The notes under the pieces are model-generated. The model was given only the letters and a program-made list of their open reading frames with translations, was not told where the DNA came from and searched no databases. Below, in pieces: positions 37,769 to 47,126 of a stretch of DNA of 64,000 bases. Position numbers and translations under genes: made by a program. Source of the DNA: Ruminococcus sp. AF46-10NS. GTDB lineage: Bacteria; Bacillota; Clostridia; Lachnospirales; Lachnospiraceae. The DNA is taken from contig NZ_QRNF01000005.1 of assembly GCF_003474435.1 (NCBI RefSeq), positions 62,001-126,000 of the forward strand, given 5' to 3'. How positions within the stretch are numbered: position 1 is the stretch's first letter; the number at the start of each line of letters is the position of its first letter.

Positions 37769-39013
37769 TTATCCGATATGTACAGCTCCTGTGCTGCGGA
37801 TATTCATTGGATAAACATTCTCACGTCCAACATATTCAGCCATATAATCCACATAAGCGTCTGTGTCTTTGATCGGCAGTACGCACATGATAACACCGGC
37901 AAAACCGCCGCCGTGGACTCTGCAGATGCCTGCACCGATCTTATTCAGGAAAAGTTTTGTAAGTGCAAGGCTTAATGTGATCTTCTGCTCCTTGCAGTTC
38001 TGGAGAGAATAGCAGTTCTGCAGCCACTCCCAGGAAGAATTTCCAGATTCCTCGAGAAGACGTAAGAATCCCTCTCCATCTTTGTTCTCAACAGCTTTTA
38101 CAGCATCTGCAACACGTCTGTTTTCTTCATAGAAGTGCATAGCACGGAGAACAGCACGGTCATTCGGGATATCCTTAACATGAGCAAGAAGATTCTCCAT
38201 GGTGGACTCGCAGAGAAGGTCTACACCCATAGCATTTGCAGCTTCACGCATCTCCATAGGAATGGAAGAATATTCCTCGCTGAGGTCTGCATGACCTTTA
38301 CCTGTATTTACGATCACAAGTCTGTAGCCCATATCCTCGAAGGAAAAAGCGATCTTCTCACAGCTGATATTCTCTTTGTCTGAGAAGTCAAGAAGGATCG
38401 GGCCGCCGGCTGCACATGCCATCTGATCCATCAGGCCGGAAGCTTTTTTCCAGTATACATTCTCTGCGTACTGTCCTGCTCTTGCGTACTCACCATACTC
38501 CAGTTTTCCCGCATTAAAGAAATGATTGGTGATAGCACAAACAAGCATCTCAAAAGATGCGGAAGAGCTGACGCCGGCTGCTGCAATAACCTTAGTGGAA
38601 ACATAAGCATCAAAACCGCCTGTTGCATAACCTTTTTTCTGCATATATTCCATGATACCTGCAACAAGTGCATCTGTTCCCTTTGTGTATCTCTCTGTGC
38701 TGAGCTTGTCAAGTTCTACAACAACTTCCTGTTTGTATCCTTCACTTACCATATGGATCACATTGGTTCCGTTAGGGCATGCAGCACCAATAGTATCAAG
38801 GTCGATACTTGCAGCAATGATCTGTCCGCCGTTATGGTCAACATGGTTTCCGATGATCTCCGTACGTCCTGGTGCAGTGAAGAATTCTGCGTTGTCATGA
38901 TGATACTTTTTTTCAAAGTTCTCTGCCAGGCTTGTAAAACGTGCACTGCTCTCTTCTGTTTCTCCGTAAATTTTTTTCAGCAGGTCCGCTGATGGAATTT
39001 TGATCGCTCCCAT
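37769..39013 (-). CDS. galK: Galactokinase-like GHMP kinase
   Basis: Sugar-1-kinase of the GHMP superfamily, 414 residues. Three family motifs are visible: APGRTEIIGNHVDHNGG (sugar site) near residue 45, AAAGVSSSASFEMLV (ATP loop) and CRVHGGGFAGVI near the C-terminus. The Asn in place of the usual Glu in motif 1 (GNH rather than GEH) occurs in many clostridial homologues. The ATG at 39013 follows AGGAGG. It lies 158 bp after a GH78-like hydrolase in the same direction, so the natural substrate could be galactose or another sugar released by that enzyme. Confidence 0.85.
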   Translation of the reverse strand: MGAIKIPSADLLKKIYGETEESSARFTSLAENFEKKYHHDNAEFFTAPGRTEIIGNHVDHNGGQIIAASIDLDTIGAACPNGTNVIHMVSEGYKQEVVVELDKLSTERYTKGTDALVAGIMEYMQKKGYATGGFDAYVSTKVIAAAGVSSSASFEMLVCAITNHFFNAGKLEYGEYARAGQYAENVYWKKASGLMDQMACAAGGPILLDFSDKENISCEKIAFSFEDMGYRLVIVNTGKGHADLSEEYSSIPMEMREAANAMGVDLLCESTMENLLAHVKDIPNDRAVLRAMHFYEENRRVADAVKAVENKDGEGFLRLLEESGNSSWEWLQNCYSLQNCKEQKITLSLALTKLFLNKIGAGICRVHGGGFAGVIMCVLPIKDTDAYVDYMAEYVGRENVYPMNIRSTGAVHIG

Positions 39014-39171
39014 TTTAATTTCCTCCTGTTTTCGCAATATTCCGGGGTTCATCACTCCGGTGATCTCTTTGTCCGCGCCGCCGTACCGGCTGCTTTTTCC
39101 GTCACATCAGTGTATCTTTATTATAACAGCCTTACTATCTATGTCCATAAAGATTTTGCGTAAAAACAGTA

Positions 39172-41133
39172 TTATTTTGTGGTCTGAACCATTTTTCCTG
39201 GCTCCAGTGCATATTCTTTTCCACCATAGATCAGAATTCCACCGGAAACGCTGCTCTCTACTGTCAGAGTCTTCTCATCCCACTGTACATGAACCAGGCC
39301 GCCTTTTACAGGGAAAGTGCAGTCCATGATCTCAAAAGTCTCTGTCTCAGGCTTTACAGTGAAGGTCTTATATGCGATATCTGTAAGCTGGATGCCTGCA
39401 AAATATCTACCAAGAAGATAAATCGGGCTTGCAGCCCATGCATGGCAGAAGCTCTTTCCAAAAGGATCTCCGTACATCTCATACTGTTCCTCCGGATTCT
39501 TCTCCGGATCAAACTCCTCCCAGAATGTAACAGCTCCCTGTGCGAGCATGCCGCCCCAGTAGTTCTCCATCATCTTCTTCACGTCATCAAAACGTCCCAT
39601 TGCGCACATGGCCTCAAGCTCATAGAACTTGAAGTACGGAGTTGTGATCTGCGGGATCTCATCATTCTCGATCACATTTTTCATCAGAAGTTCTTTGCGC
39701 GCATCATCTGCAAAACCAAAGAGAATTGCAAAAATATTGGCATGGCGTGTCACATTGTTCTTTCCTGATGAAAAGCTGTCGATGTATGCGCCCTTTTCTT
39801 CATTCCAGTAAAACTTCTCAATCTGAGCTGTCAGTGTCTCATATTTCTCCTGCCACTGGGAACCGTCACCAAGAACAAGCTCGTCTGCCTGCGTCATAGT
39901 CTGATAGCACATAGCAAGAAGCATCTGCTCTGCACAGATTGCGCCTTCTTTGTCCATATCAGCCCAGTCAACAAAGATCCAGTCACCTTCGCGTCCTACG
40001 ATAAAGCCATTCTCATCCAGCTGACCGCCCAAGAAATCCATCATTGCAGTCATTCTCGGATAGATTGCCTTTACAAACTCTTCGTCACCCGTCATGCGGT
40101 AATGATTCAGGATTCCAATGACCCAGTACATAGAATAATCCACGATGGTATTGATATGCTGGCGGATCGGGCTGTTTCCAACCAAAGCCCAGAGAGTTCT
40201 GCGGTTAATGTCCTCATCAAACATCAGATACTGGTTTACAAAATAGCTCTGGTAGGCATCTCCGGACCAGATCCAGCGGTCGCGTTTCACACCGTCAATA
40301 AAGAAGATCCCGCTGCAAAGCTGAAATGTCCACACTGCCACATCCCAGATCTTATTGATCAGTGCATCTGAAGAAGAGAAAGATGCGCGAACCGGGATGT
40401 CCACATACTGATGGATCGCCTTAATACTGATCTCATCTTTATGTACGCCCGGCACAAACACATAGCGAAACGCTCTCCGGATGATCTCATCTTCCGGCGC
40501 ATGTAAAGTCTGGCTGTAGTAGCAGTTTACTGTATCTCTGGCTTCAGTCTCAGACTCACCGTAACACAGTGTCATCTCACGGAATCCTTTCGGAAACTCT
40601 GCCTTCAGAACAGCTGTAAGCTCTGTCTCAAATACAAACAGGACACCTCTTTCATCCTCACAGATCTCAGACGGCAGATATTCTTTTTCGTCGTATACCC
40701 ATACGGACGGGTCCTGCTCCCTCGCTGTGTAGATCTCATTATACCCTACAGGTACCGGATTGCTGACAAAATCATCTGCAAACCATCCCCTGTCTGAGGT
40801 GATCGTTTCGCCTTCGATACGCACAGACGGAACTCCTGCCGGCATTCCTGCGTAGATCTCAAATTCCTGTTTTCCGGGACCGCATACTACCGGCTCCCCA
40901 AATCTCTTCTTTATGTCATTTATACGGTAATAACCGAGACAGTTTGCGTACACTGTAACGGTCTCCTCTTTTTTCAGATCATATTCTCTTGTAAAACGTA
41001 CATGCTTTCTGCAGTCATCCAGGTGATAATATGCCGGCCAGATAAAGCCTCTCTCCTCCCTGCTGAAATTCTGCAGCATTCCATGATAAATTTCAAAATC
41101 TCCCGGATACCAGATCCAATGTGATTTATTCAT
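39172..41133 (-). CDS. GH78-like alpha-L-rhamnosidase family protein
   Basis: A 653-residue glycoside hydrolase with an N-terminal beta-sandwich region and a six-hairpin catalytic domain. FFIDGVKRDRWIWSGDAYQS near residue 280 corresponds to the conserved GH78 segment with the acid residue. Other matching blocks are EGDWIFVDWADMDKEG, ENYWGGMLAQGAVTFWEEFDP and FCHAWAASPIYLLGRYF. No signal peptide, so it acts on imported oligosaccharides or glycosides. AGGAG lies upstream of the ATG. A divergent AraC-type regulator shares its promoter region. The specificity may not be rhamnose. Confidence 0.85.
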   Translation of the reverse strand: MNKSHWIWYPGDFEIYHGMLQNFSREERGFIWPAYYHLDDCRKHVRFTREYDLKKEETVTVYANCLGYYRINDIKKRFGEPVVCGPGKQEFEIYAGMPAGVPSVRIEGETITSDRGWFADDFVSNPVPVGYNEIYTAREQDPSVWVYDEKEYLPSEICEDERGVLFVFETELTAVLKAEFPKGFREMTLCYGESETEARDTVNCYYSQTLHAPEDEIIRRAFRYVFVPGVHKDEISIKAIHQYVDIPVRASFSSSDALINKIWDVAVWTFQLCSGIFFIDGVKRDRWIWSGDAYQSYFVNQYLMFDEDINRRTLWALVGNSPIRQHINTIVDYSMYWVIGILNHYRMTGDEEFVKAIYPRMTAMMDFLGGQLDENGFIVGREGDWIFVDWADMDKEGAICAEQMLLAMCYQTMTQADELVLGDGSQWQEKYETLTAQIEKFYWNEEKGAYIDSFSSGKNNVTRHANIFAILFGFADDARKELLMKNVIENDEIPQITTPYFKFYELEAMCAMGRFDDVKKMMENYWGGMLAQGAVTFWEEFDPEKNPEEQYEMYGDPFGKSFCHAWAASPIYLLGRYFAGIQLTDIAYKTFTVKPETETFEIMDCTFPVKGGLVHVQWDEKTLTVESSVSGGILIYGGKEYALEPGKMVQTTK

Positions 41134-41197
41134 ATATTTTCTCCTTTATCATAACTGTTTATGTTGTTTTTTGTTGTTTTTTTCTTTACCGCAAATT

Positions 41198-41226
41198 ATC
41201 TTATCCTATTTTACCACTTCTGTCCA
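41198..41226 (-). promoter_or_regulatory. Probable promoter of the GH78/galactokinase unit
   Basis: On the minus strand TGGACA (41221-41226) and TAAGAT (41198-41203), 17 bp apart, in the 272-bp divergent region with the AraC gene. Confidence 0.45.
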
Positions 41227-41405
41227 TGCACAAATTGTCACATGTCATGGGTTTATCGTTACTATTATCATTGTTCACAGGTAATATTCCGTAAAATGTT
41301 TTTTGTAAACAAAGTTCACAGAAAAACCTCTGATCCTGGTATGATACTTTCCTTCCGCATTTCTTTCTGTTAAAATAAAGTTCAGAAAAAGGGGGAACGT
41401 TTTTC

Positions 41406-42295
41406 ATGCAGATCATCACCAACACAGCCGGAAAAGAACTGAAAAAGCACGGCGACAGTGCATTTCCGTGCTGGTAAGCTATGAATGTCTTTCCGGATAT
41501 GAAACCGGATCTTTTCTGTGGCACTGGCATCCTGAGATAGAGCTCACTTATATAGAAAAAGGTGAAATGCTCTATAAAGTCAACCAGAACACCTTTCACC
41601 TGAAAGAAGGCCAGGCACTTTTCGGCAATGCCAATGCCCTGCATGCAGGATATATGTACCATGAGCAGGACTGCAGATATATTCCTGTTACTTTTGATCC
41701 GAAACTGATCTACGGTTTCTCGGGAAGTGCCTTATTCCAGAAATATACAGAGCCAATCCTTCGCAGTTTTTCCCTGTCTGCTGTACCTCTGGATTTTTCC
41801 AGCGAATGGCATAAAGGCGCAGTGAAAGATATCCGTGAAATCATCGCTCTGGACTGCAAACGTGAACCAATGTACGAATTTGACATGATTGCCAGACTGC
41901 AGCATTTCTGGAAAACTCTCTGCAAGAACATGCTTGATAAAGCAACAGCTCCTTCCGGTCAGGATGAGGAAAATTACCGCCGCATCCGAAGGATCATGTC
42001 CTATATTGCAGAGCATTATTCTGAAAAAATCCTCCTGGATGATATCGCAGGACTGATTCACTTAAGCCCCAGTGAATGCAGCCGTCTTTTCAAAAAGTGC
42101 ATGAACATTACGCTGTTTGGATATATCCAGGAATACCGGATCGAACGCAGCCTGGAATATCTGGAGGATTCCTCCTGTTCTATTACAGAAGCTGGCTTAC
42201 TATCCGGTTTTTCGGACTCTAATTATTACACAAAAGTATTTACGAAAATAAAAGGCTGTACGCCAAGGCAATACAGAAAAAATCAGGAGCTGTGA
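41406..42295 (+). pseudogene. AraC family regulator next to the GH78 gene, one frameshift
   Basis: Transcription regulator with an N-terminal cupin (WHWHPEIELTYIEKGEMLY) and a C-terminal AraC helix-turn-helix domain (IRRIMSYIAEHYSEKILLDDIAGL, then CTPRQYRKNQEL). The ATG at 41406 gives MQIITNTAGKELKKHGDSAF and then a stop; one more C in the CC run at 41466-41467 continues the frame as P-V-L-V-S-Y-E-C, as expected for this family. The restored protein is about 296 residues. GGGGG lies upstream of the ATG. It diverges from the GH78 gene and probably controls it in response to a sugar. Confidence 0.83.
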
Positions 42296-42315
42296 TTTCT
42301 CACATGCTCCTGATT
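42276..42315 (-). terminator. xylB terminator inside the 3' end of the AraC gene
   Basis: AATCAGGAGC (42281-42290) pairs with GCTCCTGATT (42306-42315), with an inner TGTGA/TCACA helix; on the minus strand TTTTTT follows. The 5' arm lies within the last codons of the convergent AraC gene. Confidence 0.87.
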
Positions 42316-42317
42316 CG

Positions 42318-43775
42318 TTAAAACAGCTCTTTCATAGTCGGATACAGTTTGCGGAATTTCTGGTATTTCTCCTCATATTTGGCAACCAGTTCCGGATCCG
42401 GCTCTACGGTATCTACGACTTTAACCATTTTTTTGCAGATAGTCTCTACATCCGGGTATGCGCCGCAGCCTACTGCTGCCAGCATTGCGCCACCCATGGA
42501 CGGACCTTCCTCATTCTCCGGCACATCAACTTTCAGGTTCATCACATTTGCGATGATCTTTTTCCAGAGAGGACTCTTAGCTCCGCCGCCGCAGATCTTT
42601 GTGCGCTCGATATTGATTCCAAGGCTTCTTGCAACCTCCAGGGAATCACGAAGTCCGAAAGCAACACCCTCCAGTACTGCCTGTGTCATATCTGCTCTTG
42701 TGGTATCCATGGACATTCCGAAAAATACACCTCTTGCATCCGGGTTGTTATGCGGAGATCTCTCTCCCATCAGATACGGAAGGAAGAACACCTGGTTCTC
42801 GCCAAGCTTCTGGATCGGCGCCTGCTCTGCCACGAAATCCTTTGTCTTAAGGATCTCCTCAGACCACCATTTGTTGCAGGATGCAGCACTTAACATACAG
42901 CCCATGAGGTGATAGCTTCCATCTGCATGGTCAAAAGAATGAAGTGCATTGTTTTCATCTACTCCGAAATCTTTGCTGGAAATAAAGATGGTACCGGATG
43001 TTCCAAGGGAAATGTTGCACTGGCCATCACCAACAGTTCCTGTTCCAACAGCTGCTGCAGCATTATCGCCTGCTCCTGCTACAACCTTCACATCTTCTGA
43101 GAAGCCAAGCTCTTTCGCTACTTCCGGTTTCAGAGTTCCAACTACCTGCCAGCTCTCATACAGCTTCGGAAGCTGTTCCTCCGTGATATGGCAGATTTCA
43201 AGCATCTCTTTTGACCAGCAGCGATTCTTCACATCAAGAAGGAGCATGCCGGAAGCATCGGAAACATCTGTGCAGAAAGATCCGCTTAAACGATATGCAA
43301 GATAATCTTTCGGAAGCATGATCTTTACTACTTTTTTGAAATTCTCTGGCTCATTTTTCTGCATCCAGAGGATCTTCGGTGCTGTAAATCCTGCAAATGC
43401 GATGTTTGCCGTGTACTGGGAAAGTTTGTCTTTTCCGATGACTGTGTTCAGATATTCTGTCTCCTCGCCTGTACGTCCGTCATTCCAGAGGATCGCCGGA
43501 CGGATCACATTGTCATCTTTATCAAGTGTTACAAGGCCGTGCATCTGGCCGCCAAAACCGATTCCTGCTACTTCTTTGCGGTCGATTCCTTCTGTGAGTT
43601 CTTTGATCCCTTCCATGCTCTGGGTGAACCAGTCTTCCGGATTCTGCTCAGACCAGCCCGGATGAGGGAAGAACAACGGATATTCTTTTGATACGATGTT
43701 GCAGATCTTTCCGGATTCTTCCATAAGAAGAAGCTTTACAGCTGAAGTTCCAAGATCAACGCCAATATAATACAT
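42318..43775 (-). CDS. xylB: Xylulokinase
   Basis: FGGY-family kinase phosphorylating D-xylulose (or a related ketopentose) at C5, feeding the pentose phosphate pathway. The 485-residue length is typical. Visible features are YYIGVDLGTSAVKLLLMEE, GIGFGGQMHGLV with the XylB-type MHG motif, RPAILWNDGRTGEE, GAGDNAAAAVGTG and LPYLMGERSPHNNPDARG. AGGAGG precedes the ATG. It follows the isomerase gene by 143 bp with a strong hairpin between, and the DUF4867 gene opens the operon. Confidence 0.93.
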   Translation of the reverse strand: MYYIGVDLGTSAVKLLLMEESGKICNIVSKEYPLFFPHPGWSEQNPEDWFTQSMEGIKELTEGIDRKEVAGIGFGGQMHGLVTLDKDDNVIRPAILWNDGRTGEETEYLNTVIGKDKLSQYTANIAFAGFTAPKILWMQKNEPENFKKVVKIMLPKDYLAYRLSGSFCTDVSDASGMLLLDVKNRCWSKEMLEICHITEEQLPKLYESWQVVGTLKPEVAKELGFSEDVKVVAGAGDNAAAAVGTGTVGDGQCNISLGTSGTIFISSKDFGVDENNALHSFDHADGSYHLMGCMLSAASCNKWWSEEILKTKDFVAEQAPIQKLGENQVFFLPYLMGERSPHNNPDARGVFFGMSMDTTRADMTQAVLEGVAFGLRDSLEVARSLGINIERTKICGGGAKSPLWKKIIANVMNLKVDVPENEEGPSMGGAMLAAVGCGAYPDVETICKKMVKVVDTVEPDPELVAKYEEKYQKFRKLYPTMKELF

Positions 43776-43800
43776 AATAATTTTTTCCTCCTGTAAATAC

Positions 43801-43855
43801 AGAAACCGCGGCTCTCAGTTCGCAGCGTCTGCACGCCTGAGAGCTCGCGGTTTCT
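43801..43855 (-). other. Long intercistronic hairpin between isomerase and xylB
   Basis: AGAAACCGCGGCTCTCAG (43801-43818) pairs with CTGAGAGCTCGCGGTTTCT (43837-43855) with one bulge, about 18 bp. No T-run, so it is more likely an mRNA processing or stability element than a terminator. Confidence 0.65.
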
Positions 43856-43918
43856 GAATCGTACTTGATTTAGCAGGATCAGTCCGCATCTGCGGATGAT
43901 CTTATCTGCCTGTTTTAA

Positions 43919-45403
43919 TTATCTCCAAGGATTTTCTGTCGGATATCTTACGCCTGCCGGCTGGTTGTAACCAATCTCCTCAACCGGTACACCGATGTAT
44001 TTGAATACCTCGAAGAGAGCTTTTCCGTGATGTCCGAATGCTACAGCTCCGTGATGTGGGAAGCCTCCCTCGATCAGTACATGGCGGTAGAAACGTCCCA
44101 TCTCCGGAATTGCGAATACACCGATAGCTCCGAAGGAACGTGTTGCAACCGGAAGAACTTCACCATGTGCAATGTATGCACGAAGCTTGTTGTCAGCTGT
44201 GCTCTGCAGACGGTAGAATGTGATATCTCCAGGTTTGATATCTCCCTCAAGAGTTCCGTTTGTAACTTCAACCGGAAGGGATCTTGCCATGATCATCTGG
44301 TATTTCATCTCACAGAAGGACAGCTTGCTGGATGCCGTGTTTCCACAGTGGAATCCCATAAATGTATCCTGAAGTGTATAGTTGAATTTGCCTTCAATGG
44401 ACTCTTTATACATATCCTTCGGTACGGAGTTGTTGATATCAAGAAGTGTAACGATATCATCACTTACAACCTGTCCGATGAACTCACTTAATGTTCCGTA
44501 AATATCAACCTCACAGGATACAGGAATACCCTGTGCTGTCAGACGACTGTTTACATAACATGGAACGAATCCGAACTGTGTCTGGAATGCCGGCCAGCAT
44601 TTACCTGTCAGTGTTACATATTTACGATATCCTTTGTGATCTCTTACCCAGTCTTTCAGAGTCAGCTCATACTGTGCAAGTTTCGGAAGGATCTCCGGTT
44701 TCTTGTTTCCTGCGCCAAGCTCTTCTTCCATCTCTTTAACGATTGCCGGGATTCTCTCATCCCCTGCATGATTGTTGAATGCCTCGAAAAGATCCAGCTC
44801 TGAGTTCTCCTCAATCTCTACGCCAAGATTGTAAAGCTGTTTGATCGGCGCGTTGCATGCAAGGAAGTTTGTAGGACGCGGTCCGAAGCTGATGATCTTC
44901 AGGTTGCTTAAGCCCTCGATTGCTTTTGCGATTGGAAGGAAGTCATGGATCATATCTGCACAGTCTTCTGCGTCACCTACCGGATACTCCGGAATATAAG
45001 CTTTTACGTTACGAAGCTGCAGGTTGTAGCTTGCGTTCAGCATACCGCAGTAAGCATCTCCACGTCCCTGGCAAAGATTGTCCTGTGTTTCTTCTGCTGC
45101 TGCGATGAACATCTTCGGTCCCTCGAAATGTTTTGCAAGAAGTGTCTCGGAAATCTCCGGTCCGAAGTTTCCAAGGTATACGCAAAGTGCATTACATCCC
45201 GCTTTTTTGATATCTTCAAGAGCCTGAACCATATGGATCTCGCTCTCTACGATACAGACCGGACACTCATAGATATCTTTTGCATCATATTTCTTTGTGT
45301 AAGCTTCTACAAGAGCTTTTCTTCTGTTTACGGAAAGGCTTTCCGGAAAGCAGTCTCTGCTGACTGCAACGATTCCAACTTTAACTTCTGGCATGTTGTT
45401 CAT
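43919..45403 (-). CDS. L-fucose/L-arabinose isomerase family protein
   Basis: Aldose-ketose isomerase of COG2407, 494 residues. Matching blocks include VGIVAVSRDCFPESL at the N-terminus, CVYLGNFGPEISETLLAKHF, ISFGPRPTNFLACNAPIKQLYNLG, TGKCWPAFQTQFGFVPC and GGFPHHGAVAFGHHGKALFEV near the end. AGGAGAATGAATT precedes the ATG. It is between DUF4867 and xylB in one direction, so it should make the ketose that the kinase phosphorylates. The sugar may be a pentose such as D-arabinose or a deoxyhexose; sequence alone does not decide. Confidence 0.88.
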   Translation of the reverse strand: MNNMPEVKVGIVAVSRDCFPESLSVNRRKALVEAYTKKYDAKDIYECPVCIVESEIHMVQALEDIKKAGCNALCVYLGNFGPEISETLLAKHFEGPKMFIAAAEETQDNLCQGRGDAYCGMLNASYNLQLRNVKAYIPEYPVGDAEDCADMIHDFLPIAKAIEGLSNLKIISFGPRPTNFLACNAPIKQLYNLGVEIEENSELDLFEAFNNHAGDERIPAIVKEMEEELGAGNKKPEILPKLAQYELTLKDWVRDHKGYRKYVTLTGKCWPAFQTQFGFVPCYVNSRLTAQGIPVSCEVDIYGTLSEFIGQVVSDDIVTLLDINNSVPKDMYKESIEGKFNYTLQDTFMGFHCGNTASSKLSFCEMKYQMIMARSLPVEVTNGTLEGDIKPGDITFYRLQSTADNKLRAYIAHGEVLPVATRSFGAIGVFAIPEMGRFYRHVLIEGGFPHHGAVAFGHHGKALFEVFKYIGVPVEEIGYNQPAGVRYPTENPWR

Positions 45404-45499
45404 AATTCATTCTCCTTTTTTGAAAAATACCTCTCTGCACTTGAGACAGGCAGATCATTAATTACTTTTATTTCATCTCTGAATGGTTCTGAATATTTC

Positions 45500-46117
45500 T
45501 CATTCAAGTGTGATATTCTCACCTTTCAGGCCGTTGAATGCGCCTTCGATCTTCGCATCCTCATGGGCAATGAGCCATTTATTTTTGGCTGTCATAAGAC
45601 CATCCTCACCATCTTTCGGCATCGGGAAATCGATGTCTGTGTTGGTTCCTCTTGGAAGAACGACTACACACTGGAATCCGCTCTCATTCACATGGCATGG
45701 TGCATAGTGAAGAGTTGTTGCATAAACCTCGATTCCTGTTCCTGCCGGCACAAGGAATGCCTCGATCTTAGCTGTGTCATATGTAAAATCCGGTTCAATA
45801 TCCTGCTGATGTCCGATGAGCAGTACCAGATCTGTCACTGCTACGTTAATCTCGGAATTGCGGTGGTATTCTACAGCGTTCAGTTTCCTGTTGTGACCGT
45901 TGCAGTATCCAATCTCGATGGGTAATCCGCCGAAAGCTCTGTTTCTCAGGTCTTTCTCCACCTCAAGAGCTTCAAGCTCCTCTACAGATGGAACGTATAC
46001 GACATCTTCCGGAACCGGTGTATGTTTCATCTCTTTCAGAAGTGCACTGAAGTTGTATCCTTCCAGAACTTTTCCGTATTTGCGGAAAGCCGGATCTGTT
46101 ACTTTCTGAATTTTCAC
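45500..46117 (-). CDS. DUF4867 family protein, sugar operon member
   Basis: A 205-residue protein of the DUF4867 family with a cupin-like pattern: VEYHRNSEINVAVTDLVLLIGH, AFLVPAGTGIEVYATTLHYAPCHV and FQCVVVLPRGTNTDIDF. The His and Glu residues in EYHRNSE and LHYAPCH could bind a metal. The start is GTG at 46117, eight bases after AGGAGG. It is the first gene of the isomerase-xylB operon, 96 bp ahead of the isomerase. Such cupin-like proteins often act as sugar lyxose-type isomerases or mutarotases; that is a suggestion only. Confidence 0.85.
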   Translation of the reverse strand: MKIQKVTDPAFRKYGKVLEGYNFSALLKEMKHTPVPEDVVYVPSVEELEALEVEKDLRNRAFGGLPIEIGYCNGHNRKLNAVEYHRNSEINVAVTDLVLLIGHQQDIEPDFTYDTAKIEAFLVPAGTGIEVYATTLHYAPCHVNESGFQCVVVLPRGTNTDIDFPMPKDGEDGLMTAKNKWLIAHEDAKIEGAFNGLKGENITLE

Positions 46118-46180
46118 GGTTTTAGCCTCCTTATAGAGTTACTGTTTCACAGCTTCATTCGCTGTTTCGTTTTCAACTGA

Positions 46181-46210
46181 AAAAAGCATACCACATCATG
46201 GTATGCTTTT
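46181..46210 (-). terminator. Terminator of the AraC gene at 46-47 kb
   Basis: Perfect 12-bp stem AAAAGCATACCA (46182-46193) with TGGTATGCTTTT (46199-46210), loop CATCA; on the minus strand a T-run follows. It separates the regulator from the DUF4867 operon. Confidence 0.9.
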
Positions 46211-46251
46211 CGCCGTTTTTCTTGTCTCATTCATAGCACTTTTTTGACATT

Positions 46252-47126
46252 TTATTTTTTCTGGCGTTCCACCTTGCCCGGCAGGATGCCGTACCGTTTC
46301 ACAAATTCCTTGGAAAAAGCCTGCTGCTTGCAAAACCGTTGTCAAGTGCGATAAAACTGATCGTATGATCGGTATTCAGAAGTTCTTTATAGGCATACGC
46401 CATGCGGATATCCTGCAAATATGTCTTAAAATTGACCTTCGCATACTTACGGAACATTCTCGAAAGATATGCGTCAGAATATCCGAACATGGCTGCAAGG
46501 CCGGAAAGCCTGAGATCTTCTTTGTAATGCTCTCTCATATAAGTGGTAATTTTTGACAAAGCATCCAGTCTACGGCTATTTTTCAGCTCACTTTCCTCCA
46601 CCTCTGTGACCCTGTAGGTGGAAACCATGAGATAAAGGATCTCGTAAAAGACAGCCTGGCACGGAACTCGTAGCCTGTCTCTCTGGATACATACACCCGA
46701 TATAATTCCCGGATCAGGAAAACCATGCGGCTGTCGTTTTCCGTTGAGCCTGCATTTATCTGTTCCGCTTCTGTTCCTTCAGATGTGAAACGTAAAGTCT
46801 TATTCTGCGAAGTGTTTCCACTGTGAAACCTGATAAACCTCTGCGCTGTAAAATAATCCGTAAACTGCTTCAGTGGGATCTGCAATACAATCGTCTCATT
46901 CCGCACCGGTGCCTGGATAGAATGTACTTCATTGGAATTAATGATCAGAAACTCTCCTGCTTTCAGCGGATATTCCACCTCATTGATATAGAAAGAAAGA
47001 TTTCCTTCCATCACAGTAAAAATCTCGATAGATGTATGCCAGTGTTTTTCCCTGACATAATTTCCGTTTCTTCCTTCAAAGAGAAAAAGCTTGAAAGGAA
47101 GTCCCTCATCGGGAATGATCAGTCAT
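46252..47126 (-). pseudogene. AraC family regulator, three apparent frameshifts
   Basis: Cupin plus AraC-type helix-turn-helix protein, about 290 residues when restored. The N-terminal part contains FLFEGRNG, HWHTSIEIFTVMEG and NSNEVHSIQAP. The DNA-binding part has LSGLAAMFGYSDAYLSRMFRKYAKVNFKTYLQDIRMAYA in its first helix-turn-helix and, after the last break, FSKEFVKRYGILPGK. Single G losses at 46655-46656 and 46320-46321 (AGGC for AGGGC in both) and an extra C near 47111-47113 explain the breaks. ATG at 47126 overlaps the stop of the transporter gene (ATGA), supporting that start. The true stop is then TAA at 46252. It probably regulates the transporter or the downstream sugar operon. Confidence 0.78.

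Noticed and set aside
46299..47014. Two separate small AraC-type genes
   Set aside because: Fragments join into one normal-length regulator when single bases are restored, and the ATGA overlap marks one start.
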